Shown here in pieces: positions 53,881 to 63,331 of a stretch of DNA of 64,000 nucleotides. Both the position numbers and the translations under genes were made by a program. The stretch's first letter is position 1. Each line of letters opens with the position of its first letter. Origin of the DNA: DASXMT01 sp963755985 (GTDB taxonomy: Bacteria > Actinomycetota > Acidimicrobiia > Acidimicrobiales > RAAP-2); assembly GCA_963755985.1 (NCBI GenBank), contig CAVWLO010000001.1, forward strand, positions 682,001 to 746,000, read 5' to 3'. Below the pieces are notes generated by a model that searched no databases, was not told the origin of the DNA, and saw only the letters and a list, made by a program, of their open reading frames with translations.

Positions 53881-55040
53881 TGGCCCATGCCCACGCCCTG
53901 CGAGCGTTGCAGGTCCTTGCCCTCGGTCTGGAGCGACGGGGCCACCATGACCTCGGCCTTTTGGAACTCCTTCACCGACTGGTACCCGCAGGTGGCCATG
54001 GCCGTGCGCAGCGCCCCGAACAGGTTCATCCGGCCGTCGTTCTCATGGGCCGGGCCGAGCAGGATCTCTTGGAGGGTGCCCCGGGTGGTGGTCTGGACCC
54101 GCGCCCCCCGGGGGAGGGTGGGATGGAAGGTGGCCATGCCCCAGTGGAAGCCGCGAGCGGGGGCCTCGACGGCGGACGACAACGGGGAGCCCAGCATCAC
54201 CGCATCGGCCCCGCAGGCGATGGCCTTGGCGATGTCGCCACCCTTGGACATACCACCGTCGGCGATCACATGGCAGTAGACCCCGGTCTCGTCGAGGTGC
54301 CGCATCCGGGCGCCGGCCACGTCGGCGATGGCCGTGGCCTGGGGAACGCCGATACCGAGGACGCCCCTGGTGGTGCAGGCGTTGCCCGGGCCCACCCCGA
54401 CCAGGACGCCCACCGCTCCGGTCCGCATGAGGTGAAGGCCGGCCTGGTAGGAGGCACAGCCGCCGACGATGATCGGGATCTCGAACTCACGGATGAATCG
54501 CTTGAGGTTGAGCGGTTCGGCCGTCTTGGAGACGTGCTCGGCCGAGACCACCGTGCCCTGGATGACCAGGAGGTCCAACTCCGCCTCGAGCAGGGCGGCG
54601 GAGAACATCTGGGTCTTTTGCGGGGTGACCGATGCGGCGGTGGTGATACCGGCCGCCTTCATCTCCCTGATGCGCTGGGTGACCAGGTCCAGCTGCACCG
54701 GCTCGGCGTACATCTGCTGCATGCGGGCGGTGGCCTTGTCAGCCGAGAGCTCGCGGATCTCGTCGAAGAGGTTGGTGGGGTCCTCGTAGCGCGTCCAGAG
54801 ACCCTCGAGGTTCAAGACCCCCAGCCCGCCCAGGCGCCCGACCTCGATGGCCGTCGTCGGGCTGACGACGCCGTCCATGGCCGAGGCCATGAGGGGCAGC
54901 TCGAACTGGTAGGCATCGATTTCCCAGCTGATGTCCACGTCCTCGGGATCTCGCGTCCGGCGGCTGGGGACGATGGCGATGTCGTCGAATCCGTACGCCC
55001 TCCGTCCCGATTTGAAGATGCCGATCTCGATTTCAGCCAC
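53877..55040 (-). CDS. guaB3: GuaB3-type IMP dehydrogenase-family protein
   Basis: The 387-residue product belongs to the GuaB3 group, which has the IMP dehydrogenase barrel but no CBS domains. Visible features are YGFDDIAIVPSRRTRDPEDV, ELPLMASAMDGVVSPTTA, VGVGPGNACTTRGVLGIGVP (the active-site cysteine loop) and HVIADGGMSKGGDIAKAIAC. Whether GuaB3 makes XMP or has GMP-reductase-like activity is not settled in all species, but cotranscription with guaA supports a guanine-nucleotide role. GTG 55040 follows GGAGGA. Confidence 0.92.
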   Translation of the reverse strand: MAEIEIGIFKSGRRAYGFDDIAIVPSRRTRDPEDVDISWEIDAYQFELPLMASAMDGVVSPTTAIEVGRLGGLGVLNLEGLWTRYEDPTNLFDEIRELSADKATARMQQMYAEPVQLDLVTQRIREMKAAGITTAASVTPQKTQMFSAALLEAELDLLVIQGTVVSAEHVSKTAEPLNLKRFIREFEIPIIVGGCASYQAGLHLMRTGAVGVLVGVGPGNACTTRGVLGIGVPQATAIADVAGARMRHLDETGVYCHVIADGGMSKGGDIAKAIACGADAVMLGSPLSSAVEAPARGFHWGMATFHPTLPRGARVQTTTRGTLQEILLGPAHENDGRMNLFGALRTAMATCGYQSVKEFQKAEVMVAPSLQTEGKDLQRSQGVGMGH

Positions 55041-55245
55041 GGTGTCGTCCTCCGGCCCTTGTCGCGCTCATCCGAAAACCGTGCAGCACGCCCCCGACAT
55101 CACCGCGCCCATCGGCATGGCTACACGATACCGCCTGGAGGCCCTCGCCCCAGCGACACGGTCGACGTCGGGAGCGGCCCTTTCCCCCATGGCGGCGTGG
55201 GCCGATTCCCCCGATCCGGCATGGGCCGACCGAGGCTGGGCCGGG

Positions 55246-56007
55246 TCAGTTCCCGAGTGGCTCGCCGGTGCCGAGGGCCAGGCTCAAGAGGTCGACCAGG
55301 ATCCGAGCCGTGGCTCCCCAGATGATCTCGCCGCCGGCCTCGAAGAACCAGACGGGGAACTCGGGGTCCGGGCGCCCATCGAACTGCGGGCCCCCGGGCA
55401 CCGACCACCACTCCTCGTGGAACACGCCGTCGACCAGGAGGTCGGCCAGGGCCAGGTCGAAGATCCTGGCCACCTCGCCCGGGTTGGCGGCCAGGGTCGG
55501 CCGGCCCTCGAGCGTGCCCACCACCGGGGTGACGAGGGTGTTGGACGACGACGTCGCCAGCTGATCGAGCGTGCCGACGACCGAGACGGCGGTCGGGTCG
55601 AGCCCGACCTCCTCCCACGCCTCCCGGAGGGCCCCGGCGACGACCTCCTCGCCGGCATCGAGCCGGCCGCCGGGAAAGGCCACCTCGTCGCGATGAGAGC
55701 GCAGGTCACTCGATCGCACGGTCAGGATGACCCGGGTTTCGCCGGCCTGCTCGTAGAGGGGAACGAGCACGGCGGCGGTGGGTCCCGTCGCCTTCCCCTC
55801 GAACGCGGCCGTCTGCCGTCGCCGGTCGGGAGAGCCGGCAACCCAGCCGCCCCCCGCGGCCACAGCGGCCCGCACCTGTTCGAGGCCGATCGATGCGCGG
55901 CGGGTCTCGTCCAGCTCCGCCCATCGCGCTGGTCGCCCGGCCCGGCTCCCGGCCGGGCGGGGAATGACCTGTCTGGGTGTGCTCGGATCAACAGTCGGGG
56001 GTGGCAT
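55246..56007 (-). CDS. CoA pyrophosphatase, NUDIX family
   Basis: The 253-residue product has the complete NUDIX box: GGRLDAGEEVVAGALREAWE followed by EVGL. Before it stands RSSDLRSHRDEVAFPGGRLD, the extended signature of the CoA pyrophosphatase subfamily (NudL/YeaB). It probably hydrolyses CoA or its oxidised forms to phosphopantetheine and ADP. The N-terminal 50 residues are proline- and arginine-rich and may be disordered. It lies 200 bp after guaB3 in the opposite transcriptional order and seems monocistronic. Confidence 0.88.
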   Translation of the reverse strand: MPPPTVDPSTPRQVIPRPAGSRAGRPARWAELDETRRASIGLEQVRAAVAAGGGWVAGSPDRRRQTAAFEGKATGPTAAVLVPLYEQAGETRVILTVRSSDLRSHRDEVAFPGGRLDAGEEVVAGALREAWEEVGLDPTAVSVVGTLDQLATSSSNTLVTPVVGTLEGRPTLAANPGEVARIFDLALADLLVDGVFHEEWWSVPGGPQFDGRPDPEFPVWFFEAGGEIIWGATARILVDLLSLALGTGEPLGN

Positions 56008-56257
56008 GGGTGGCTCCAGGCTATGTCGAACCGCGGCCGGGCCGAGCCGGACACCCCGGTTGAGAACGGCCGTTCCCGCAGGTAGAGAGCAAACCGACTA
56101 CCCAACCTGGGGTCCCCCGTCGTGAGGAGCCCAATCACCACCGGCAAATTCGCATCATGCCGATCTGGGGCCGGCAGGGTTGAGCACGAATACGTGGCCG
56201 CCCCGGCGGGTGGCTCGGGGCAATGTCAGACTGCTCGACGATGAGCACGGCAAGACG

Positions 56258-57391
56258 ATGAGCACGGCAATAGGCGGTCGCTGCGACGGGCGCTTCGAGG
56301 CGGTCCGAGCGGCATTCGCGGCCAACTTCGCCGAGCAGGGCGAGGTGGGCGCGGCGGTCAGCGTGATCGTCGACGGCCAGCTGGTCGTCGATCTGGTCGG
56401 GGGGTGGGCCGACCCGGCCAGCCGGCGCCCCTGGGAGCCGACCACCCTGGTGGACTTCTACTCGGTGGGCAAGGCCGTGATCGGACTGCTGGCCCTGCAG
56501 CTCGTCGATGCCGGCCACATCGGCCTCGACAGCCGGATGGCATCGGTGTGGCCCGAGTTCGGCCAGGGGGGCAAGGAGCCGGCCACGGTGCGCCACGCCC
56601 TGTCGCACCAGGCCGGGGTGCCGGCCATCCGGGAGCCCCTCACCAACGAGGACCTGTGGGATTGGGACCGGATGACAGGCGCCGTGGCCGGGACCGAGGC
56701 CTGGTGGGAGCCGGGGACCCGCCACGCCTACCACACCAACACCTACGGCCACCTGGTGGGCGAGCTCATCCGACGAACGACGGGCGAGATGCCCGGGACG
56801 AGGTTGCACACCGTGGCCGACTCACTGGGCGCCGACCTCTGGTTCGGCGTCCCCCAGTCCGAACAGGAGCGATGCGCCACGGTGATCTGGGCCTCGCCGC
56901 TCGATCCGGCGGGGATCCAGATGGACAGGCTCGTCGGCGATCCCCTCATGGTGGCCCTCGGGTACTTCAATCCTCCCGGGTACTCCTCGGTCGGCGTGAT
57001 CAACACCGTCCCCTGGCGATCGGCGCAGGTTCCCTCGACCAACGGGCACGGCACCGCGACCGGTGTGGCCCGCTTCTACGCCGCCCTGCTCGAGCCCAAC
57101 CGTCTGCTCTCGCCCAGCCTGCTGGCCGAGGCTACCAGTGCGCAGTCCGAGGGCTATTGCCCGGTACTGGGTGAGGAGACCACCTTCGGGCTGGGCTTCA
57201 AGCCCAGCGTCGCTCGCCGACCGTTCGGGCCGAACCCGGGGAGCTTCGGGCACTTCGGCACCGGAGGTGCGGTCGGTTTCGCCGACCCGGAGGCCAATGT
57301 GGCCTTCGGCTACGTCATGAACCACGTGATCCCGAGGTGGCAGAGCACCCGCAATCGGGCGTTGATCGACGCCGTCTACCGGTCTCTGTGA
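56258..57391 (+). CDS. Serine hydrolase, class C beta-lactamase/EstB esterase type
   Basis: The product is about 377 residues with the SxxK motif in DFYSVGKAVIGLLALQLVDA. A tyrosine motif follows in HAYHTNTYGHLVGELIRRTT. The C-terminal HFGTGGAVGFADPEANVAFG replaces the KTG triad. This pattern fits family VIII esterases rather than a true beta-lactamase. No signal peptide is seen, so it should act in the cytoplasm. A near-identical 15-bp duplication (GATGAGCACGGCAA) surrounds the start; ATG 56258 gives MSTAIGGRCDG. It converges on groEL. Confidence 0.85.
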   Translation: MSTAIGGRCDGRFEAVRAAFAANFAEQGEVGAAVSVIVDGQLVVDLVGGWADPASRRPWEPTTLVDFYSVGKAVIGLLALQLVDAGHIGLDSRMASVWPEFGQGGKEPATVRHALSHQAGVPAIREPLTNEDLWDWDRMTGAVAGTEAWWEPGTRHAYHTNTYGHLVGELIRRTTGEMPGTRLHTVADSLGADLWFGVPQSEQERCATVIWASPLDPAGIQMDRLVGDPLMVALGYFNPPGYSSVGVINTVPWRSAQVPSTNGHGTATGVARFYAALLEPNRLLSPSLLAEATSAQSEGYCPVLGEETTFGLGFKPSVARRPFGPNPGSFGHFGTGGAVGFADPEANVAFGYVMNHVIPRWQSTRNRALIDAVYRSL

Positions 57392-57452
57392 GTCGCGGCC
57401 GGCAACGCACGTCGTGAGTCGGGGCCCGGAATGCACGTCGGCCGGGCCCCGA
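57389..57452. terminator. Bidirectional terminator-like hairpin with 26-bp duplication
   Basis: Between the convergent serine hydrolase and groEL, an 11-bp perfect stem (TCGGGGCCCGG at 57419-57429 with CCGGGCCCCGA at 57442-57452) encloses a 12-base loop. Two diverged 26-bp copies starting GTGAGTCG lie in tandem at 57389 and 57415; the first contains the hydrolase stop codon. There is no clear T-tract, so Rho-independent termination is only suggested. Confidence 0.5.
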
Positions 57453-57502
57453 AGGACCCGGCCGAGCGCAACCCTTCCTGGCCGCCTGAGCGGCCGGGGG
57501 TC

Positions 57503-59154
<1,652 letters not shown>

Positions 59155-59155
<1 letters not shown>

Positions 59156-59448
59156 TACTTACCTACCTTTGCCAGGACGTCACGACTCGACAGGATCAAC
59201 AGATCCTCGCCGTCGGACGTGATCTCGGTGCCTCCGTACTTGGAGTAGACGACCGTGTCGCCAACGGCGATGTCCAAGGGGACGAGCTCGCCCGAGCTCT
59301 CGGCCCGGCGGCCCGGTCCCACGGCCAGGACTTCTCCCTGCTGGGGCTTCTCTTTGGCGGTATCGGGGATGACCAGGCCGGACGCCGTGGTCTCCTCCGA
59401 CTCGCCGGGGCGGACGACGATGCGGTCGTCAAGTGGATGCAGACTCAT
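59155..59448 (-). CDS. groES: 10-kDa co-chaperonin GroES
   Basis: The 97-residue product caps GroEL. It shows LHPLDDRIVVRPGESEETTA, the mobile loop ASGLVIPDTAKEKPQQGEV and VVYSKYGGTEITSDGEDLLI. It is the first gene of the groES-groEL operon, which starts 26 bp downstream of the CIRCE operator. Confidence 0.96.
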
Positions 59449-59473
59449 GTGATCGGGCCTCCTGTGGCACGCT

Positions 59474-59500
59474 TTAGCACTCGAACGTTGCGAGTGCTAA
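59474..59500. promoter_or_regulatory. CIRCE operator (HrcA-binding site)
   Basis: The site is a perfect 9-bp inverted repeat, TTAGCACTC-N9-GAGTGCTAA, the consensus CIRCE element bound by the heat-shock repressor HrcA. It lies just upstream of groES. The hrcA gene is not in the window. Confidence 0.97.
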
Positions 59501-59570
59501 CGATAGCGACCTCCGGGGCCTGAGGCAACCGCGGCCCCATCATCCCTGGTCAGAGGGGCCAGTGGTCCAA

Positions 59571-60584
59571 TCAGGCCGGGAGGACGAGGCGCAGATTGGG
59601 ATCGGCGCCGAGTGTCAACGGGCTGGGATCGGCGTGATTGAGGCGCCACCAGCCGGCGGCGGCCACCATGGCGGCATTATCGGTGCACAACGCCCGGCTG
59701 GGCAGGAACGCCCCGATCCCGTCCTCGGCGCAGGCCGCCTGGACCCGCCGCCGAAGGAGCGAGTTGGCCGCCACACCGCCGGCCAGGCACAGGGCCCTCG
59801 CCCCTACGTCGGCCGCGGCCCTGCGCCCCTTGGCCACCAGGACGTCCACCACCGCAGCCTGGAACGAGGCGGCCACGTCCTCGGTGGCCGCCTCGGGGTG
59901 CTTGCGGACCGTGTTGACCACCGAGGTCTTCAGGCCGCTGAAGGAGAAGTCGTAGCCCTCCCCCAGGAACGCCCGGGGAAAGGCAAACGCCTCCGGATCA
60001 CCGTCCCCGGCCACCCGGTCGATGACCGGGCCCCCGGGATACCCGAGCCCGAGGAAGCGGGCGACCTTGTCGAAGGCCTCCCCGGCGGCATCGTCGATGG
60101 TCCCTCCCAACGAGCGGTAGTGCCCCGGGGCGGTCACCTCGACCAGCAGCGTGTGGCCGCCCGAGACGAGGAGGACGACCAGGGGCCAACCCAGGTCGGG
60201 CTGCTCCAGGAGCGAGGCGAACAGGTGGGCTTCGAGATGGTTCACCCCCACGAAGGGCACATCCCAGGCCAGGGCCAGGGCCTTGGCCTCGGCCAGGCCC
60301 ACCAACAGCGAACCGATGAGGCCGGGGCCATAGGTGACGGCGATGGCGTCGACCCCCGCGCCCGACAGGCCCGATCCCGCCGCGGTCAGGGCGTCGGCCA
60401 GGACCGGGGTCAGGAGCTCGACGTGGGCCCGGCCGGCCAGCTCGGGCACCACGCCTCCGTAGCGGGCGTGCAGGTCGATCTGGCTGGCCACCACCGACGA
60501 GGCGATAGCCGTGCCCTGGTCCACCACCGACGCGGCCGTCTCGTCACAGGACGTCTCGATCCCCAGCACCCGGTCGATGGTCAA
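59571..60584 (-). CDS. tsaD: tRNA t6A threonylcarbamoyltransferase TsaD
   Basis: The 337-residue product transfers threonylcarbamoyl to A37 of ANN-decoding tRNAs with TsaB and TsaE. The family metal motif is VGVNHLEAHLFASLL. It starts VLGIETSCDETAASVVDQGT and contains LVSGGHTLLVEV, GGTIDDAAGEAFDKVARFLG and CLAGGVAANSLLRRR. Its start overlaps the rimI stop by four bases (ATGA). This ends the udg-tsaE-tsaB-rimI-tsaD chain. Confidence 0.96.
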   Translation of the reverse strand: MTIDRVLGIETSCDETAASVVDQGTAIASSVVASQIDLHARYGGVVPELAGRAHVELLTPVLADALTAAGSGLSGAGVDAIAVTYGPGLIGSLLVGLAEAKALALAWDVPFVGVNHLEAHLFASLLEQPDLGWPLVVLLVSGGHTLLVEVTAPGHYRSLGGTIDDAAGEAFDKVARFLGLGYPGGPVIDRVAGDGDPEAFAFPRAFLGEGYDFSFSGLKTSVVNTVRKHPEAATEDVAASFQAAVVDVLVAKGRRAAADVGARALCLAGGVAANSLLRRRVQAACAEDGIGAFLPSRALCTDNAAMVAAAGWWRLNHADPSPLTLGADPNLRLVLPA

Positions 60585-61123
60585 CGGGAGACCCGCAAGT
60601 CAGGGGGCAGCTCGGCCTCGATCGAGGCGAGCCGGGCCTGGTAGGTGTCGGAGTCGATCGAGCGGGCCCACATCACCAGGGCATCTTCCCCTGTTTCGGC
60701 GTAGTAGTTCGGGCGGAGGCCGACCGGGGCCATGCCGAAGCGCCGGTAGAGAGCGAGGGCGGGCTCGTTGCCCACCCGGACCTCGAGCGTGAGGTGCCGG
60801 GATCCCCGCTCGATGGCCGAGCGGGCCAGGTCCAACAACAGGACCGTGGCGATCCCGCGGCCCTGCCAGGCCGGATCCACGGCGATGTTGTTCACGTGGG
60901 CATCCTCCTCGATGAGCATCAACCCGGCGAACCCGACCAGGTCCCGCTCGATCCACGCCGTCCGGTAGATGCGCGACTTCCGCTGGGCCAACTCGTCGGC
61001 GAACAGGCGGTGGGACCAGGGGCGCGGGTAGACGGCCTGCTCGATGGCCAGGACATGCTTGATGTCGCGGCTGCGCATGGGGGCCAACCGGAGGTCGTAG
61101 CGGGGTGCCGGGGCCACGTTCAC
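60581..61123 (-). CDS. rimI: Ribosomal protein N-acetyltransferase RimI
   Basis: The 180-residue GNAT protein has MRSRDIKHVLAIEQAVYPRP, IYRTAWIERDLVGFAGLMLI and the acetyl-CoA loop NIAVDPAWQGRGIATVLLLD. LTLEVRVGNEPALALYRRFG follows. RimI acetylates the N-terminus of ribosomal protein S18 in E. coli, though broader N-terminal acetylation is known in actinobacteria. Fixed linkage to tsaB and tsaD is common. It overlaps both neighbours by four bases. Confidence 0.92.
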   Translation of the reverse strand: MNVAPAPRYDLRLAPMRSRDIKHVLAIEQAVYPRPWSHRLFADELAQRKSRIYRTAWIERDLVGFAGLMLIEEDAHVNNIAVDPAWQGRGIATVLLLDLARSAIERGSRHLTLEVRVGNEPALALYRRFGMAPVGLRPNYYAETGEDALVMWARSIDSDTYQARLASIEAELPPDLRVSR

Positions 61124-62010
61124 GAGGGCCGTCCCCGGGTTGCTGCCGGCCTGGAGGCGGGGCTCCCGTCCGCGGGAATACGGCTCCTGCCAGAGGCGGC
61201 CGGGCTCCCGGCCGCCACGACGGGGGCCCGCTGCTCCCAGTTGATGGCTGCATCGGCCTCCCGCAGGTAGTGAGGGAGGACGGCCGTCGGGTCTGCCGGG
61301 ATGGCACCACGCCGGAGCCGGAGGGCGGCCAGCCGAGCCAGCGTCTCCGGCGGGGGAGCCAGCAGCGGGGCGCCGGAGAGTGGCTCCACTCCGCTCACCT
61401 GATCGAACGCGTCCCGGTAGCGGGCGGCGCCGTCCCCCACCAGTACCAGCGGACCGTCACCGGTCTCGCCGGTGTCAGCGTCGCGGTCAGCGCCGGTCCC
61501 GGCTTCGGCGCCCATCTCCGCCAGGCTCTCGACCAGGGCCTGGGGCGCGAAGCGAGCCGGTGGGGACACCTCGTGTCGGGCCGGGTCCCACTCCGAGCGT
61601 GGGCCGCCGTCGAACCGGTAGCGGGCGGCGAACACCTCGCTCCGCCGGGCGTCGACCACTGCGACCACCCGGCAGGGCGAATCGGACGACCGTCGCTCGA
61701 CGGCCGCACGGGCCAGGATGTCGAGGCTGCCGACGGCTACCACCCCGATGCCCAGGCCTTGGCCCAGGGCCTTGGCCGTGGCCACGCCCACCCGGAGCCC
61801 GGTGAACAGACCGGGCCCGACATCGACGGCGATCACGTCCACGGCGGCCAGGGCCACGCCGGCCTGCTCGCACACGTCGTGCACCGCCGGGGCCAGGGCC
61901 TCTGCGTGACGTCGGCCACCCGTCTCGGTCACGGCCGGCTGAGGGGGGACGTCACCGAGCAGGGCCGCACCGACCAGGTCGGTCGCCGACTCCAGGGCCA
62001 GGACGATCAC
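61120..62010 (-). CDS. tsaB: tRNA t6A biosynthesis protein TsaB
   Basis: The 296-residue product is the inactive paralogue that dimerises with TsaD. It begins VIVLALESATDLVGAALLGD, contains AVDVGPGLFTGLRVGVATAK and VVAVVDARRSEVFAARYRFD. It lacks the HxxxH metal site, as expected. The GTG at 62010 fits the family start and overlaps the tsaE stop by four bases. The C-terminal 50 residues are Pro/Ala-rich and longer than usual. Confidence 0.9.
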   Translation of the reverse strand: MIVLALESATDLVGAALLGDVPPQPAVTETGGRRHAEALAPAVHDVCEQAGVALAAVDVIAVDVGPGLFTGLRVGVATAKALGQGLGIGVVAVGSLDILARAAVERRSSDSPCRVVAVVDARRSEVFAARYRFDGGPRSEWDPARHEVSPPARFAPQALVESLAEMGAEAGTGADRDADTGETGDGPLVLVGDGAARYRDAFDQVSGVEPLSGAPLLAPPPETLARLAALRLRRGAIPADPTAVLPHYLREADAAINWEQRAPVVAAGSPAASGRSRIPADGSPASRPAATRGRPS

Positions 62011-62558
62011 CGGGCCGCCGCCCACGGCTCGACCGCGGCTACGAGGCGCGGCCACCGGTCATCCCAAGCCGTGCCGATCGGCCGGATGGTGATCGAACGA
62101 GCGTCCTCGTTCGCCCCGGCATCGTTCGTCGAGCCCTCGGCGGAGGGGCCGGGAACGATGGTGACGGTCAGCGATCCGGCACCGAGGATGGGCTCGGCCA
62201 CGTCGCCCCATTCCACCACGGCGACGCCACCATCCTCGACCAGCTCGCCCAGCCCCAGGTCGACGATCTCCTGGAGGTGCTCGAGGCGGTAGACGTCGGC
62301 GTGGAACAGCGTCCGGACCGTTCCGGTCCCGGTGCGGTACTGCCGGACCAGGGCGAACGTCGGGCTGGTGATGGTCTCGCACACCCCGAGACCGCGACCG
62401 AACCCCTGGGCGAAGGCGGTCTTGCCCGCCCCCAGGTCCCCGGCCAACAACACGATGTCCCCGGGGACGCAGAGTCGGGCCAGAGCGGTGGCCACTAAGC
62501 GGGTCCCGTCCACGTCGGCCGTGATGCAGTGCAACGCCAAGGGTACGGGGCCGGTCAT
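62007..62558 (-). CDS. tsaE: tRNA t6A biosynthesis ATPase TsaE
   Basis: The 183-residue product is the P-loop ATPase of the t6A complex. The Walker A motif is VLLAGDLGAGKTAFAQGFGR. The family blocks ITSPTFALVRQYRTG and FHADVYRLEHLQEIVDLGLG follow, then VAVVEWGDVAEPIL. The ATG at 62558 overlaps the udg stop by four bases. A C-terminal extension of about 35 residues (after VTIVPGPSAEG) is longer than typical. Confidence 0.93.
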   Translation of the reverse strand: MTGPVPLALHCITADVDGTRLVATALARLCVPGDIVLLAGDLGAGKTAFAQGFGRGLGVCETITSPTFALVRQYRTGTGTVRTLFHADVYRLEHLQEIVDLGLGELVEDGGVAVVEWGDVAEPILGAGSLTVTIVPGPSAEGSTNDAGANEDARSITIRPIGTAWDDRWPRLVAAVEPWAAAR

Positions 62559-63124
62559 GGCGACCAGCCGAGGAGCCGCTTGGCCCGGATCAGATCGGCA
62601 CGCATCTCGGCCACGACCGCACCTCCAGAGCGCAATGCGGCGGCCGGATGGTAGGTGGGGACCAGGTGGCCACGCCCGAACGGGTACGAGCGTCCCCGGA
62701 CCGTTCGGATGCCGTCGGTCGTCTCGAGAAGGAGTTTCATGGCGAAGTTCCCCAGGGTGACCACGACGGTGGGCTGGATGAGATCGAGCTGGGCAGTCAG
62801 ATACGGACGGCAGGTGGCGATCTCGATCGGTCGCGGGTCGCGGTTGTCCGGAGGGCGGCACTTGACCACGTTGGCGATGTAGCAGGCGCTGCGGTCGATG
62901 CCGAGCTCCTCGGCCATCAACCGATCGAGCAGCTTGCCCGATCGGCCCACGAAGGGCTCGCCTTGGAGATCCTCGTCCCTCCCCGGAGCCTCCCCCACGA
63001 ACACCAACTCGGCCTCTGGTGCCCCTACCCCGAAGACCACCTGGGTGCGGTGCTCCGACAAAGGGCATCGGGTACACGTCGATGCCTCCCGGGCGAGGTC
63101 GGCCAGTGCGGTCGGCTCGGCCAC
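62555..63124 (-). CDS. Family 4 uracil-DNA glycosylase
   Basis: The 189-residue product has the iron-sulfur cluster cysteines Cys17, Cys20, Cys89 and Cys105. Its active-site block is FVGEAPGRDEDLQGEPFVGR. A second family block is TLGNFAMKLLLE, and the leucine/histidine loop is PTYHPAAALR. It removes uracil from DNA after cytosine deamination. It is the first gene of the t6A chain and overlaps tsaE by four bases, an unusual coupling of DNA repair with tRNA modification in one transcript. Confidence 0.94.
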   Translation of the reverse strand: MAEPTALADLAREASTCTRCPLSEHRTQVVFGVGAPEAELVFVGEAPGRDEDLQGEPFVGRSGKLLDRLMAEELGIDRSACYIANVVKCRPPDNRDPRPIEIATCRPYLTAQLDLIQPTVVVTLGNFAMKLLLETTDGIRTVRGRSYPFGRGHLVPTYHPAAALRSGGAVVAEMRADLIRAKRLLGWSP

Positions 63125-63256
63125 GGGCGAATCGTACCGCCACCGGGCCGGCGTCCGTTCGGCCGGCCACCGTTCGGCCGGCCACCGTCGAGCCCGGGCA
63201 GCCCCGACGGTGGAACCGGGGTCAGCTCGGGGGCGGAGCGCGTCACCCCGGGAGTC

Positions 63257-63331
63257 AGGCAGCCCCGGAGGAGGGGTCGGGCGCGCCGGAGGGGTTAGGC
63301 AGCCCCGGAGGAGGGGTCAGGCTGCGCCGGA
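63257..63331. repeat. Direct repeat, 40-bp period
   Basis: A block beginning AGGCAGCCCCGGAGGAGGGG occurs at 63257 and again at 63297. The second copy contains the stop codon of the alpha/beta hydrolase. The rest of the 63125-63316 gap has a short duplication of GTTCGGCCGGCCACC near 63160 and no gene. Confidence 0.8.

Noticed and set aside
62559..63185. Long N-terminal extension of TsaE
   Set aside because: The upstream frame is an out-of-frame shadow of the uracil-DNA glycosylase; ATG 62558 gives the normal family start and a typical 4-bp overlap.
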